This document shows, piece by piece, positions 50,012 through 63,526 of a DNA stretch of 64,000 bases (position 1 is its first letter; each line of letters starts with the position of its first letter). This stretch comes from Tetrahymena thermophila SB210 (taxonomy: Eukaryota > Ciliophora > Oligohymenophorea > Hymenostomatida > Tetrahymenidae), in the NCBI RefSeq assembly GCF_000189635.1, contig NW_002476426.1, positions 62,001-126,000 of the forward strand. The letters are read 5' to 3'. The notes beneath the pieces are model-generated. The model ran no database searches. It saw only the letters and a program-made list of their open reading frames with translations, and was not told where the DNA came from. A program made the translations under genes and the position numbers.

Positions 50012-51757
50012 CAAGTTGTCGAATAGTAAATTTAGAATCAGCTATTTAATTTAATTATTTTTACAAGCAAAGGTTTTTTTTGGGATAATATTTCAGGTAA
50101 TTAAAAATTATCTTAATTAAAGACAAGCCATTCTTCTAGTTATTCTTACAAAGTGATAGATTTCTAATCCTGTTTTCAAATCTAAAAAAGTCTAAGAATT
50201 AACCAATAAAACAACTCTTTTTTATATAATAAAATTTATTCTAATTTATTTGATTTTTTAAAATATTCAATTCACCCTTTTTACTCAAATAAATCCGAAG
50301 TAAGAAAGGGAAGTTAAGTTTTTTTGAAATATATTTAAGCAAAAAAAAAAATTCTTAATAAGTATTAACTAGAATGAACATTTAGTGTGATTGAATGTTC
50401 TTTTATCAAAAATAAAAATAATTAAATAAATAAATAAATAAGGAAGAAATGAAATTTAGTTAAGTAAAGTATGAATTTAATTAGACATCTAAAAACTTAA
50501 TTTTAAATACTGCAAAATGAGCTTTTATCAGATTAAAATCTACTTTTTAAAATACAAACCTTCTCAAAATTATACCCTGAATTAGATTTTCTCATAATTT
50601 TGTTTATCTTAAATATTGTATTTACAAACTCTAGTTTACTCATTTTACTAAACAAAAATTTAGATATATTTTGTAAACATATATTTAATTTAATAAAGAA
50701 TTATGTAAAATTCAAAGACTAACTAGTGCTTAATCTTTTTGTATTCTAGCATCAAAACAATTGACCATAATCATAGGTTCATATTAATAAAAATAATTTA
50801 TTTAAGCTAGCTAAGTAAATTTACAAAGATATTTAATAAAATAATTTCATCTTACTTATTAAATATAAATATCTCATGTTTCTAAGCACATAAGTTATAA
50901 TTTATAAAAAAATTAAAACAAATAAATATTACCTTAAATCCTCATTAATCAGCACCATTATATAATTTTTTCTTCAGATTAAAACTGAGTACTCTCAATA
51001 ACCATTTAGGTGAATCTTAAAAATAATTAAAATCCAAAAATAAATTTTTTAAGGTAGATTTTTATGTTTTGTATTTATAAATGCTTAAAATAACATTGTT
51101 TATTTTTAAATTAATCAATTAATTAAAATTAAATAGTGAATAAACTGATTTAAAAAGCTATAGTAAAAAGGGTACTTTTCACACAATATTAATTTTATTT
51201 TAAATTGAAAATGTTAATTATTTAATGCTTGGAAAAAATGTTAAAAATTTGTAAGAAAAGTTTTAATTAAAATATCTTTTAGTAAAATAATTTATGATAT
51301 AATTTTATTTTAATAAATATAATTATCACTCTTTAATAATATTTACATATATAGTACTTAAAAATGAATATACATAAATACTAACAGTCGTCTATGCATA
51401 AAGTGTAAAATTACTTTTTTTTTAAAAAGTTGGTTTAATTTCATTATTAAAATGCATGAGAAATTTTTAATAATAATAAGACAAAGATAATAAAAAATAA
51501 TAACTATTTATAAAAACGCAACTATTAAAATTAACATATATTTTAATTGATAATTAATTATAAATACAGTTTTAAATTATTATTTAGAACAAATTATTAT
51601 TTATTTTTTTTTTTTACTATTTAATACAATATAATTTAGTGAGATCTGATATCAATTTTATACTAATAATAAGCACATAAACAAAATAGAAAGGCAGCTA
51701 CCATATTTAATTTAACTATCAAGTAGCAACTGATTAATTGTAAAATCAGAAGATAAT
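50012..51757. other. Long divergent intergenic region
   Basis: About 1.7 kb that must contain promoters for the surface-protein gene (-) and the IQ/TPR gene (+). Very AT-rich, with an AAAT microsatellite near 50423-50441. Apart from a weak small spliced frame at 50564-50958 (-), no exon was found. Confidence 0.5.
50564..50958 (-). CDS. Possible tiny spliced gene, 43 residues (weak)
   Basis: Three mini-exons, 50933-50958, 50724-50745 and 50564-50647, with GT...AG ends and closing phases, would encode 43 residues beginning MVLINEDLRIQKDQAL and ending in TGA. It resembles no family I know. In such AT-rich DNA a frame like this can arise by chance, so it is recorded only as a candidate lying in the otherwise empty upstream region of the surface-protein gene. 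Confidence 0.2.
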
Positions 51758-54700
51758 ATGAATAAATTGTAGAACCATAGAATTATAAAAGCTCCTTTAA
51801 GTGGGTCTCTTCCAGATAATAGACCAAATTTATCATAATCTGAGCCAAGATTCATTTCTTAAAAAATGTAATAAAATTATGAGGATCCTGCAAACGAAAT
51901 CATAAGATAAAAAGAAGAAGCCTTCCACTATTTAAGATAGGAAAAAATAGGAATTAGCTTAGAAAAAATTATAAATGGTAATTATTATGATTTAAAAGCT
52001 TATTAAAAATTAAAAATTGTTGATTTCTCACTATTTTGCAGTCAAATTATGATTTAATAATTTTTATTTATTGATTGAATAAAAGTGGTTGAAGCAGCAA
52101 GCGAATATTTCGATAAAGATTCTATAGAATTTAAAAGTCTATTTAATGAGATAATCTAAGTACTGTGTGATTATTCAATGAAGCTTCTAACTTAAAACCA
52201 ATTTGAAAGAGCTATTGATATTTTGATGACATGCAGGAAATTGACAGATGCTTCTCTTTATTACGAACAAGTAACTATTAATATAATATATTTATGATGT
52301 TTATTCTATTAAATTTTACAAATAAAATTATTAATAAATTTTAGATAGAAATAAAAAATATTATTTTCAAGTAAATTAACTTCTTTATGAATAGCGACTT
52401 AAGTTTGAATCATAAAATTATTAAATTGTTTTTCAGCTAAAATATTATTTTTAACTTAAATATCAATGCTATAATTATGTAATTAAAAAAAATAACTTTA
52501 TTCAATTTAAAAGGTGCCAGAAAAAAGAACTTTAGTGCTCAACAATTTAGGATGTGTATTTAGAAAAATGGGAAGATTAGGAAAGGCGAGGATTTTCTTG
52601 GAAGAAGCCTTTTCTTTAGTTTAAAAGTTTCCTCATGTAAAGTATAGTGGAATTACATATATGAATATATGTGCAGTTGTTTCATAAGCAGGAATGCATG
52701 ATAGAGCAATATAATATGCAAGGTTTGGTTTATAAGAATGCTAGAGACAATTATTAGAATTTCTTTCTGATCCTTCTTCTAAAAGAGATATTGCATAGCT
52801 GACTGAAAAAGTTAAATTTACTGCAATCAGTTTTCACAATATTGCAGTTGAAGAGGAATATTTTTAGAACTATGATAAAGCTAAAGACAATTATCGCTAA
52901 AGTTATACTTTATTCGAGGATCATGGACTTTCTCTACAAGATCCTTTATACCAAAAATTCAAACTTTCTTACTAAAAATGTGTTTAAGTAAATAAATTAG
53001 ATTATATCTCAGTCTTCATAAACTAAACTTATGAAAATTTAAATAAAATTACTTTTTATTTTTATTCAAATAATTACGAATGAAAATATTTTAATATAAA
53101 ATTATGAATTAATTATTTTTATATAGAACAGCATGAGCAAAAATACGAGTTTTGATAAATCAGGAAACAAAGGTAGTTTAATAAAGCTAGACCGCCCTAA
53201 AAGTAGTCATTAAACATAACCTAAGCATTTAAAATAAAACAGTGGAGATGGTTTTTATTTTTAGAATAACAAATTAGTATCTAAAAGTAAGGTAAAAGAT
53301 TAAATGTCTTCAACACAATCATTCCCTAAAACCCGTAGTTATTAGTAAGATATGTATGAAGATTAAAATTTTAGGCAAACAGTGAAAAATAACTATTTTG
53401 GTCACAATTAAAGTTAAAATGATTATAACCAAACCTCTCCAGCTTCATTCAAAAGCGAATAACCTAACAAAAATAGAAGAAAAACTTCTCCTGAATTTTT
53501 AAGGTAATTAATTACATCATAAATTAAATAAATTTGTTGATTTTAATAATAATTTTAGTAATTCTTAAAGAAGACATTCAAACAACGAACTCAGAAAAGA
53601 AATTAAAGACTTGTAATTAATTGGAATTCTAGATTGGAGTGACTCAGATAAATCGTATATTAAATTTGATTTATTCTAAATAAAAAAATTATGTAAAAAA
53701 TTTTTTTTAATTAAAAAAGTGAAGATGAGTTTGAGCTTAATAAAAATAATAGAATTGATTTCATTAAATAATTGTAAGGGGAAAATGCTGACGAAAGCCT
53801 CCAAATTAGTAGGGTAGTTGAGAGCCCTAAGTAGAATTAGCCTATATAAGCTTTGTAATAAGAATAATCCCCATCGTAAAAATTAGTTGCTAACTAAGAA
53901 AATTCATTTCATTAAGCAACCACAATTCATAACTAACCATCTAAGCAGTCAATAAAATCAATAAAATCTGATAGAAAGTAATCTATTGCTGAGAGTCCTA
54001 CAAGCATTAGGAATGAAGCCTAAGCACAATCAAACAGAGTAATTATTTTACCATTTGATGAATTTATTAACTTTTTAAAAATTAATTAAGAAAATAGAGA
54101 GTAACTAATAAATAAGCAAGAGGACAAGCAAGGTGGAAACAGAAAATAATTTATCTTCTTAAACTCTCTTACAAAAGTAATATAGTTAATAAGAAATTGA
54201 AGCTGCTGGAAGAATTCAATCAGAATGGAAAAAGTAATAAGAGTTCAAAGAAAATAAAAAGGTATTTTAAATATATTTTTTTTAAAAGAATAATTCATAA
54301 ATTTTGGAAAATATTTTAGAAATTAGTCATTCAAAACAAAAAGAAGTTGATTGCCTAAAGATAAAAGAAGATAGAATAGTCTGCAGTTGTTATTTAGAAG
54401 TAGTTTAGAAAGCATATAATAAAAAAGGAAGCAGACTTTTAAAAGGATAACAAAAAGCAAAGAGATTGGACTATTTGTTTCAAAATTATTACTAAAGTTG
54501 TAGACTAGCTATCACTATTTACTAGTCATGATAAGTGGAGATTTTAAGAAGAGCCTTAAAATATAAACTACAAGATAGTCAAATTATCATTTTACTACAA
54601 CTAGAAGAAGGATTAAATGAGAATAACAGCTCATGACTAAGATGATACCAATACTTATAAGATTGAAATAGAATAACTAATATTAAATATCAAGTAACTA

Positions 54701-57700
54701 TAGCAGAATTAGAATTATATGCAAATACTTAATTGCTAATTAAATACTCTACAAAGTGTTAACGATTTAAAAAATTTGGCTAGACAGCTCAAAGATTAAG
54801 TTTATATATGTGTAATTTCATTTTATTACTTAGAATAAATATTTTATTTTACCATATTTTAAATTAGAATAACCAATTAAGGTTGTTTTTCATGGATTCT
54901 GAATTAGAAGAAAGAGAAGGCTTCGAAGAAATAAAGAGAAATAAGAGAGTATCCAAGTAAGAGTAAGATTAGGCAGCAATTAAATTGTAATCTTACCAAA
55001 AGCAGCGTTAGTGCAAGTAGAAATTAAATTTAGTACATGAATAAGAAATCAAAAAGATCAAAAAGTGGATTTTGAAGACCTATACAACTGGCATATTTAT
55101 CGAAGTGTGCCTAATGTATAAGATAAATAAAAAGGAATATTTCATCAGAGTTAAAGATTTGAGCTCAAAAAAATCCTACCAAAATCTAAAAATAGAAGAG
55201 AAGCATGTTAAATTTTGGTAGACTTTGAGAAATGATGACTTGCTTAGCTACATTGACATCGATTAGGAAGAATCTAAAATAGAATTAACAAGCAATTACT
55301 TTTAGGTTTTGGGTATAAGAGATAATAGAAGATCTGTTTTTGATATAAAATACATTCCTAATTACAATACCATTAACACAAAATCTTTGGTAAAAGTTTA
55401 AGCTTTAATCAGAGGTGTTTTGCAAAGAAAACTTTATTTGATGATGCTGGAAAAAATTAAAAAAGATAAAGAATACATTCAAGAAAATTCAAATGTTCAT
55501 TTCATATGCAAAAATGGTTATATTTATGATCAATAAGAGTCTTTTATCTTCAAATTATATTTTAAGCCAAAAGGCTGCAACGAAGATTAAACTTTTGAAA
55601 ACCCTTAGCAAGTAGCTAAGAGCAACTTTGCATATATTATAATACAAGCTATTAATTTAAATAAAAAATCTAAAATTGGCAAAGTAGAAACAGTTAAGCA
55701 AGTAAGATAAACAAACAATCATTTTATATATATTTCTAAGCTTTTTTATTAATATAATATTAGAAATTACCTGCTAGAGTTACATAATTCGAAGTCTAGA
55801 GATTTTCATAAAAAATACTTAAACTAACCACCCTTAAGCTAGGCAGAAATTAATAATTAAGGATTATTGCTCCAACTATTGATTAAGTAATGCTTGAAAC
55901 TTAGAATCTAATTAGATAAAAAGATGGTTAGTAGATAGTGGAAACGGATCCTGAGTTATAGTAAAAACTCATTTTTAACAAAAAAACATTTGTCTAAAAG
56001 CGCTCTTAATATAAATCTATGGTAAATTTCTGCTAATTCGACTCAAATATATCAAAGAACATCTAACCTTCATAAATAGGTAAACATTTTTTTAAAGCAT
56101 TTCTTGTGTAAAACTTTTTTTATTTTATTTGAAGGTGATTTGTGCTAAAAGATTATTTATTATAAATATCACAACTACTTGGACTAAAGAAAAGTAGATA
56201 TTCTCATTACCAAGGATATTAAAGGCCCTAAGGAACTCTAAGAAAAGGCTCAAAAAGATTTCCCTTCTACAGAATTTTCAAAAAAAATACTTAGTTTTAT
56301 GGAAAATAGCACCTTTAGTATAGAAGAAGCAGTACCAACAAGACCTAAGTTAGATACACAAATGGTAGAGCTGGTGAAATAGGTAATAATATTTATCTAA
56401 CTATGAAAATTAATTTTTTTTTAATTAATAATACAGAATGTTGAATGTACAATTTAATAAAATATATTTATTATTGACGTGTATTACGATTAAAGTGAAA
56501 GACATATAATCGTTGTATATCAATCTAATGAAAATAAATCGATTATTGGCTAATTGATTATAAATATTGGTCTAGTTGCATTCACTAATGATTGGAATAT
56601 TGATTTGCTAAAAAGAGATATGGATGTAATTAAAATAAAATAAATATAACTAACTTTACCATTTTGATGTTAATAAATTTATATAAAAATAAATAGGAAT
56701 TATTGATTTAACAATTGAGACATAAAAATTTAATTTTATACTTTGAAGAAAACAAAGTAATGAAGAGGAGAAACGAAGCTTTACAGTAATAGCAATAGTA
56801 GGCTGTTAAAGTTTTAGTAAATTAAGTTTAAATCTAAAAAAGGGAATAAAAGCAATCCTAGCTTTAGGTTTTCTTGTTTAATGTGATTAATAAATAGATA
56901 GTTTTGGATGTTAATTTTCATCCTTCATAGTTTAAATTTATACTAAACATTTCTTAGAATACTAATCTTACTGCAAAAGGTACTTTAGAAATTCCATTGA
57001 ATTGGTTCTGCTGTCCATCATTAAGGCATATTATTGAAGAAAAAGACCTTTAAGGTTTATAAAGTCTGCTTTATCCTCTATTTTTAGAAACTTAAGAGTA
57101 CTTAAACATTGAATTTGTTCACGAAAAATAGTAGTACACATATGACTTAGAAGCAGCGAAAAAAAACATGCCATAAATTATTCAAAATTATTTTGCTTTA
57201 AAGATTTAAAAGAAATTCTAATCAACTTTATAAAAGAACTACTACAAATTCTAAAGGGTTATCTCAAACTAAAAGGAAATACATTTAAATACCGATGTTT
57301 CAATTTCAACCAATATTTATTTCGAAAAGAGATGGTACTTAGTGAAAGATTAATTCAAACTCAAAGTTATTATCGAAAGATACCCTAAATCTGCTAACAA
57401 AGGATAAAAAAAGGTAAAGAATTGATTTTATTTTCAATCATCTTTTTTATATTCTCAAAATAATATAAAAAGGTATTTAGCATAGATCTTCTCTAGTTGA
57501 AAAAAGATTTCTTAGAACTAGCAAATAAAAAGAATTCAGATGCTAACATTGATCGTTAATATGTCAAGCTGATAGATAATAAGGTAAATTATCAATTTAA
57601 ATAATATTCCATATTTAGCTTTATCTTTATTTATTAAAAGTGGACAGATATTCAAGGAGTCTTCTCTAAATCATATTATATTAAAGAATTTAGTGATCTC

Positions 57701-60184
57701 ATTTTTTATTTAAATTAGCAAATTTAAGTCACTATTTTATATTCTAAGGTTTATGTCACTATTAACGACCATAAATTTAACCTTAAAGAAGAAAAGTATG
57801 TACCACCATAAATTACCAATAAAAGAGATTTTTAGATGGGTGAAGCCTTTTAAAAATTTAGAGCTATAGTATGCGCAGTTACTTGTATTTAGAGAGCTTA
57901 TAGGTAAATTTAATACCTTTTAAAACATATTTTTATTAATCAAACTCTCTACATTTAACTAACATTTTAGGAAATTCAAAAAACTTGAATGGTAATAACT
58001 TAAGGTTCAAAGAAAAAAAGAAAAGGATATACTCATTAAGCCTCTAGGTTAACGTGTTAAAAGAGCTTTCAAAGAAGTAGAAGGAGACATGTACATTGTC
58101 AACGTCTATTAAAGGGAAAATGTTTACACATTCGACTTGATTTTGTTTAATGAAAGAAGAGAAAAAAAGAATAGAAAAATCGCAGAAATTGTTTAAAATA
58201 AGGATTCAGATAAGCAATCGATGCTTCATATAAAGAATTTGAATTGTAATTTTTAAAAACTAATTAAAAAACAATCTCCATTAAAAATACATTAAAAATA
58301 TTCAAAAAAAATTTGATCCAAAAGAAATTATTTAAGAATGAATAATAATTTTTATTAATTTTACAAATAATAAATTTTTTATTACTAATTATAGATTAAG
58401 ATCCTTCAAAGAAGCAAAGAAAGTAATTCAGAGGATAATATGAATACGATACTAATTAGTTGCTTAACACTGGAGCTTAAACTATACCAGATTATTTATT
58501 AGATAGAATAGCTATATAAGAAGAAGAAGTTATCTTTAAAGAGAATATTTTCAAAGAGTTTTAACCAGGAGCATACCAAAACGTTAAAAGAGTAAATAGA
58601 TAAATAAATAAATAAATTTTTAATAATAAAATAAATGGCTTTTATAAATATTTATTTAAAATAATAGCATGAAGGTTTCATAGAACATTAAAGAGATTAG
58701 AGCACAGCCTTAGATGAAGCTTCATAAGCTTAATAGTTTAAAGTTCAGTAACATTAGTCTAATATTGCATCTAATTTAGTCAATTACTCTTTCCAAGAGG
58801 ATTAAGGCAAATAATTTATTTACAATGTTGTATATACTGGATAAAAGCCTAAACCATAGTCTACAGATTTGAATAAAATTAAATTACCAAGATCAAAACA
58901 ATTAAAAGAAGTTATGGCAGAAGTAAATGCAGATCAAAAGTCCTAAATTCAAGGTTAGGCTAACCAGCAACAGGAAATATTAGAAACAGAAGAAAATGAA
59001 AATGATGAAAATATTGTCAAGATAAATGTTGATTTAAATGAACTTAAAAAACTTTATCCTACCATTGACTCAAAATCTCATGGCTTAATGAAAGTTATTG
59101 GTGAATAATTGATAGAAGGTATTAAATTAGAGTAAAATGGTAAAGTTCTTATAGATTAGAGCAAGCTGAATCCAAAGTGCATAGAAGTTGAGGAATATAA
59201 TGTAAACATTGAAAATATCAACAAAAAAATTGAAGAAATGAAGAAGGCTGAAGAGGACATAAATCTCCGTAACAAGATGCTTCAATAAAACTAAACTGTA
59301 TAAGAAAATAGAAAAACTCTTCTGAAATAAACAAGATTCTTTTCAAAGTAGAAATATCTAATCCTTATCTATATTATCGAAAGAAAGGTAAAAAAAATTT
59401 AAAACACTGGTTTTGATACAGTTTTCGAGGAATACGAAGTCCTTTATTAAATAAACTGTATCAACTTATCTGCCAAAAACTAAAACCCAATAATTTGGGA
59501 AATAACTCCTGAAGAAGTTTTGGTTGTTTCAGATGGTATTAAAGATAATATGGAAAGAGCTAGATACTTGATGAGAAGAACAGTAGTTTTCAATCAAAAA
59601 ATTATCTTCACCGTGCATAAAAAGCAGCACATAAGTAGACTAAAGCCTTGCCCAAATGTTCTTTTTTACTATGAGCTTGGCTTAATTCCTATTTAAGTAA
59701 TTTATATTTTTATCTCAGATTTATTATTAAATAATTAAATAAATTTTAGAATCATTTTAGGAACAGACGTTTCCGTAGAAACTTCTAAAGCTACAAAGAT
59801 GAAATCAAAGTTAAGAATCCAAACATCATCCATAAATGTATCCCAGAAGAGCTAAAAAGCTTAACATAATATTATTTACTAGTATGTGTGGATTGTAAGG
59901 AAGCAAATGACAAATGGGAGTTAATTGCTTGGGATTTAGTTACTTTTGAAAGATTCTCAAAAATGATAAAATCCACAGAATTCCTATCTTATGCAGAAGA
60001 GTTTGGAAGAGAAGTTACAGTGGAATTTATAGCTAAATTTATCGATATTGATCCAGCTTCTAATGAATTATCGATAAATTCAGGTGTTTCTGCTTATTTT
60101 AAGCAATATAAAGATGAGCTAAAAAAGAAAAAAGCTAGAAGAGATATGGTAGAAAGGAAGAAACTGATTGACAATCCTTATTAA
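51758..60184 (+). CDS. Giant TPR and multi-IQ-motif protein, 19 exons
   Basis: Exons 51758-51977, 52086-52270, 52514-52987, 53127-53503, 53559-53654, 53720-54038, 54091-54261, 54320-54811, 54868-55701, 55764-56079, 56135-56382, 56437-56625, 56697-57413, 57473-57583, 57641-57903, 57971-58245, 58395-58591, 58668-59696 and 59750-60184 all join in phase to 2315 residues. Order: TPR-like helical pairs at about 75-290 (VLNNLGCVFRKMGRLGKARI, AGMHDRAIQYARFGLQ); a disordered Ser/Gln/Lys region to about 555; then IQ-type calmodulin-binding helices at intervals (AAGRIQSEWKK, SAVVIQKQFRKH, AAIKLQSYQKQR, LVKVQALIRGVLQRK, ALKIQKKFQ, AVTCIQRAYRKFKK) separated by beta-rich stretches. The C-terminal ~100 residues are compact and basic at the end. 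IQ motifs bind calmodulin or centrin-like proteins; a cortical or ciliary scaffold is inferred. Confidence 0.87.
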
Positions 60185-60997
60185 TGATTTTCAAATTTAT
60201 TGTTTTTTAAAGAGTCATCATTTTTTTAATTGAATAAATAAATACATGTATGTATGCATGAATGCTTATAAATGTTTAAATTTTTGTTTTCCATTAAAAT
60301 ATTTATTAAATTCAATTTAAAATTATTAAATAGAAGTACTATTTTTCATACTTATTGATTTAATGAATAAAAATTTAATAATTTTATTTTTTCAACAAAA
60401 AAAAGTAGAAAAAATCAGGAGATTTAAAGTAAGAAATAATTTATATGATTATTATTATTCATTATTTTTAAAATGATTGTTTTTGAGAAAAGGAATCATA
60501 TTTTTATTAACAAACATACTCATGTAATTATTTAAGGATATATGTGCTTGTTTTTATATTTATTTATGAATTTTTGTTTTATATTTAAATATTTATTGAA
60601 TTAATGTAAAAAATGATTGAAATGTAAACAATAATTATTATTAAATACTAATTTAATCAATTTAATTTTTAATATTTTGATGTTTATAGATAATTTATCA
60701 GTAATATTTTTAAATTTACTAATATTTCAATTAAAAAAATTCATTGTACCTTAACAGATACAAACTCAAGTTTTATAAGAAAAATAAGGATTTATCAAAA
60801 AAATTAAAACTGCATCATAGGAAAATTAAAATATAATTAAAAAAAGTATTACTTGAATAGCAAGTACATTTTATGCTTTTTATTTTTTTGATTTTCTTTT
60901 TAATTTAAATGACATAAAAGTAATTTAGATTATAATATTTAAAGGATCTCAAAACATAAACAAACAACCAAAACATTGAAGCAATTAATATAAAAAA
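60185..60997. other. Intergenic spacer
   Basis: AT-rich sequence between plus-strand genes; no exon recognised. Holds the IQ/TPR 3' UTR and the FHA gene promoter. Confidence 0.5.
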
Positions 60998-62192
60998 ATG
61001 AACGTTACAGAAGATGTAAGTATCTTTTTCTTCAAGAATTCATCCAAATTATTTTATTAAAATATTTTACGAATAAAGCAAAAGATAACTGTTTCTATTA
61101 TTCAAAGTTAAGGTAATTTATTTATCATTATCAAAACTAATTTTGTAATACTTTTTAAAAAAGAACTCTAATTGAATTCATTTAGTTTGCATAAAATTAT
61201 ATTGTTAAAGAAAAATGTAAAAAATAGTTAGAATCACTAACAGCGATCAATATACTAAATAAATCACTTTTGAAAAGGCGTTTTTATTAGGGAATATGAG
61301 CGGTAGAATTTATTTTAATATTTCTAGATTTTTGATCAAATTAATATTTATATAATTTCTTTTTTATTTAATTTGAATAGAGCAAGATATGGCTCAAAGG
61401 AAATAAGAAAATCCAAATTTAACCCTTATTTAGATTCAAGATTAATAACTGAGTCGATACCATTTAAAGGTTGAGTAAAAGGACAACAAACTATATATAA
61501 ATGATTTAGGGAGTATCAATGGAACATACTTGTGCAATCCTGACAATCCTGAAGACTATGAATTAGAAATAGAAAAGGAGTTCATAGTTGAAGATACAAC
61601 TATGCTAGTTACAAAAAGAAATAACAACTCATCTGATTTTTGTCTTTATGTTTTAGATGGGTATTTAAGTGGAAACGAATTTAATTGTAAATGCAACAAT
61701 TAAAATTCATTTTTCTTTCAAAGAGGAGACATAAGATAATAAATGATCAATTATAATGAAGTTAACTATTCATTGGTTGTATGCACAGATGTAATCAAAA
61801 AAAGTTTACTTTAAAATTATTATTAGATAAAATTTATAATTCAACACTTAGGTTAAATAAAAAGACAAATATAAGAACTAATCATTAGACACTTTGGAAA
61901 TTAAATGGGATGAAAAAACAAGTATTATCATAAATAAATAAATAAATTAATTATTTTACTGATAAACAACTTAAAAAATCATATTAATTTAATGTCATAA
62001 AAATAATTATTTAGTTAATTGAATTTAAAATATAAAATAGAAAAACTTATAGTACAGAAAAACGAAAAGCTTAAATATTGGATTAGAATTAGTAAATATC
62101 CATTTCCAGGATAAAAAATTAAGTAATATGACAAGGCAGTTTTAAGGCTAGGAAACAGATGCTTAGTTTAAATTAATCCATCAAATGACTGA
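60998..62192 (+). CDS. FHA-domain protein
   Basis: Exons 60998-61015, 61079-61112, 61186-61302, 61381-61851 and 62041-62192 close in phase to 263 residues. The forkhead-associated domain, a phosphothreonine-binding module, covers about residues 25-145. Seen: FEKAFLLGN where the usual IGR strand lies, then LSRYHLKVEQKDNKLYINDL with the SR..H motif at 81-84, and GSINGTYL with the conserved N-G at 103-104. The arginine of the IGR motif appears replaced by Asn, so phosphopeptide affinity may be altered. The C-terminal ~110 residues (FQRGDIRQQ, YWIRISKYPFPGQK, AVLRLGNRCLVQINP) have no recognised domain; RLGNRCLVQI could be part of a second, degenerate FHA fold. Exon 1 encodes only six residues. 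Confidence 0.87.
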
Positions 62193-63526
62193 GTGGATTT
62201 TGTTATTTTTATCAATAATTTTGATAAAATAAGACTAAATATTAAAACAATTATCAAAGTTTAATTTTTATAAATATTTATTAAATATAAAGAATGTTTA
62301 AACCAAATTTAAAATATTTAATTCTATTTTTTTTTTTCTCTTTTAAATAAAGTGAAAATTTAAGAATATTGAATTTAAAAATATATATTTTAATTTTTTA
62401 AATTTATTTTTTTTAATTGTAACTAAAGTTTGAATATATTATGAGTTTTTTATTTTTTATAAAGGAGTTTTTTAATTTTTTCAAAATAGAGAGTCTGTTT
62501 TTCCTAAAACCATATTTTTAGTTTCTCTTTTATGTAAGGTGTAGAAAATATGTATAGGATGAAATTTATAATTTTATTTGAATTTTAAGCAATAACTAAT
62601 TAATTTTTCATAGAAAATTTAATTATTATTATTTTAAGGTTTTTATTTTATTTTTTATGAAACACTATGATAAGGATATAGTTTTATTAAAATATTGAAA
62701 ATAATTTGACAATTAATTTATTAAAATACATAAGCTAAAGGTAGATATTTTTAAAGATATTTGAAAACTTATTGTTACATAAGATTATTAATAGCAAAAT
62801 CTCTAACTTTATTTTGATAATAATACTTGTTTATGTTTATGTTCATATTTAGTAATTATAAAGATATTTGTAACATAATTTATCAATTTAAAAATTTTGA
62901 ATTAAAATTATAAAATCTTTATTAATATTCTTAGCTCTTTAAAAAAAATGAAAGAAGAAAAAAAATTATTTGCTCATTAATTTGTTTTTAAATTTATTAT
63001 ATTCAATTTTTAATTGTTTTTAGCACTCACTCAACTATCAATATTTTATAAAATTTGGTCTTTATTAGAGCATACTTGTTAGTGGTAATTTAATAAAAAA
63101 TGTCATGATAATTTAAATAAAAAAGATAGATAGATATACCTACTATGATAATTATTTTATTTTAAATGAATGCATCATTTTTGAAACTTTAAATGCAAAT
63201 AATTAATAACGATCTTTTTTTTTTTTGAGTTCTTTTAATAAAATGTAAATTAATATAAATGATTGAAAAATAATGCTGAGTTTCAAATTATTATATTTAT
63301 GCATATTTCAACTTATCTAAATGTTATATTGCCAATCATTTATCTTTTAATTATTATAGTATTAACTTTTCATACTGATTAATTTATTACCTTTACTAAT
63401 TATCAAGTAAAAAACAAAAAAAATTAAAGAGTTATAAATAACTAAATAATTATCTATATTAAGATAATAAAAATAGAAATTAAAAAGTAGATAGATAATA
63501 AGATTGTGTTTAAAAATAATCTTCAA
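62193..63526. other. Long AT-rich intergenic spacer
   Basis: About 1.3 kb with no recognisable exon, RNA gene or repeat family; many poly-T runs. Confidence 0.5.

Noticed and set aside
54091..54900. Split of the TPR part and the IQ part into two genes
   Set aside because: Introns 54039-54090, 54262-54319 and 54812-54867 join the parts without a phase break or TGA. An early model with a TGA near 54200 came from missing the first of these introns.
59888..60184. 98-residue open frame as an independent gene
   Set aside because: It is the end of the last exon of the IQ/TPR gene; the frame continues upstream to the acceptor at 59749 in phase with the preceding exon.
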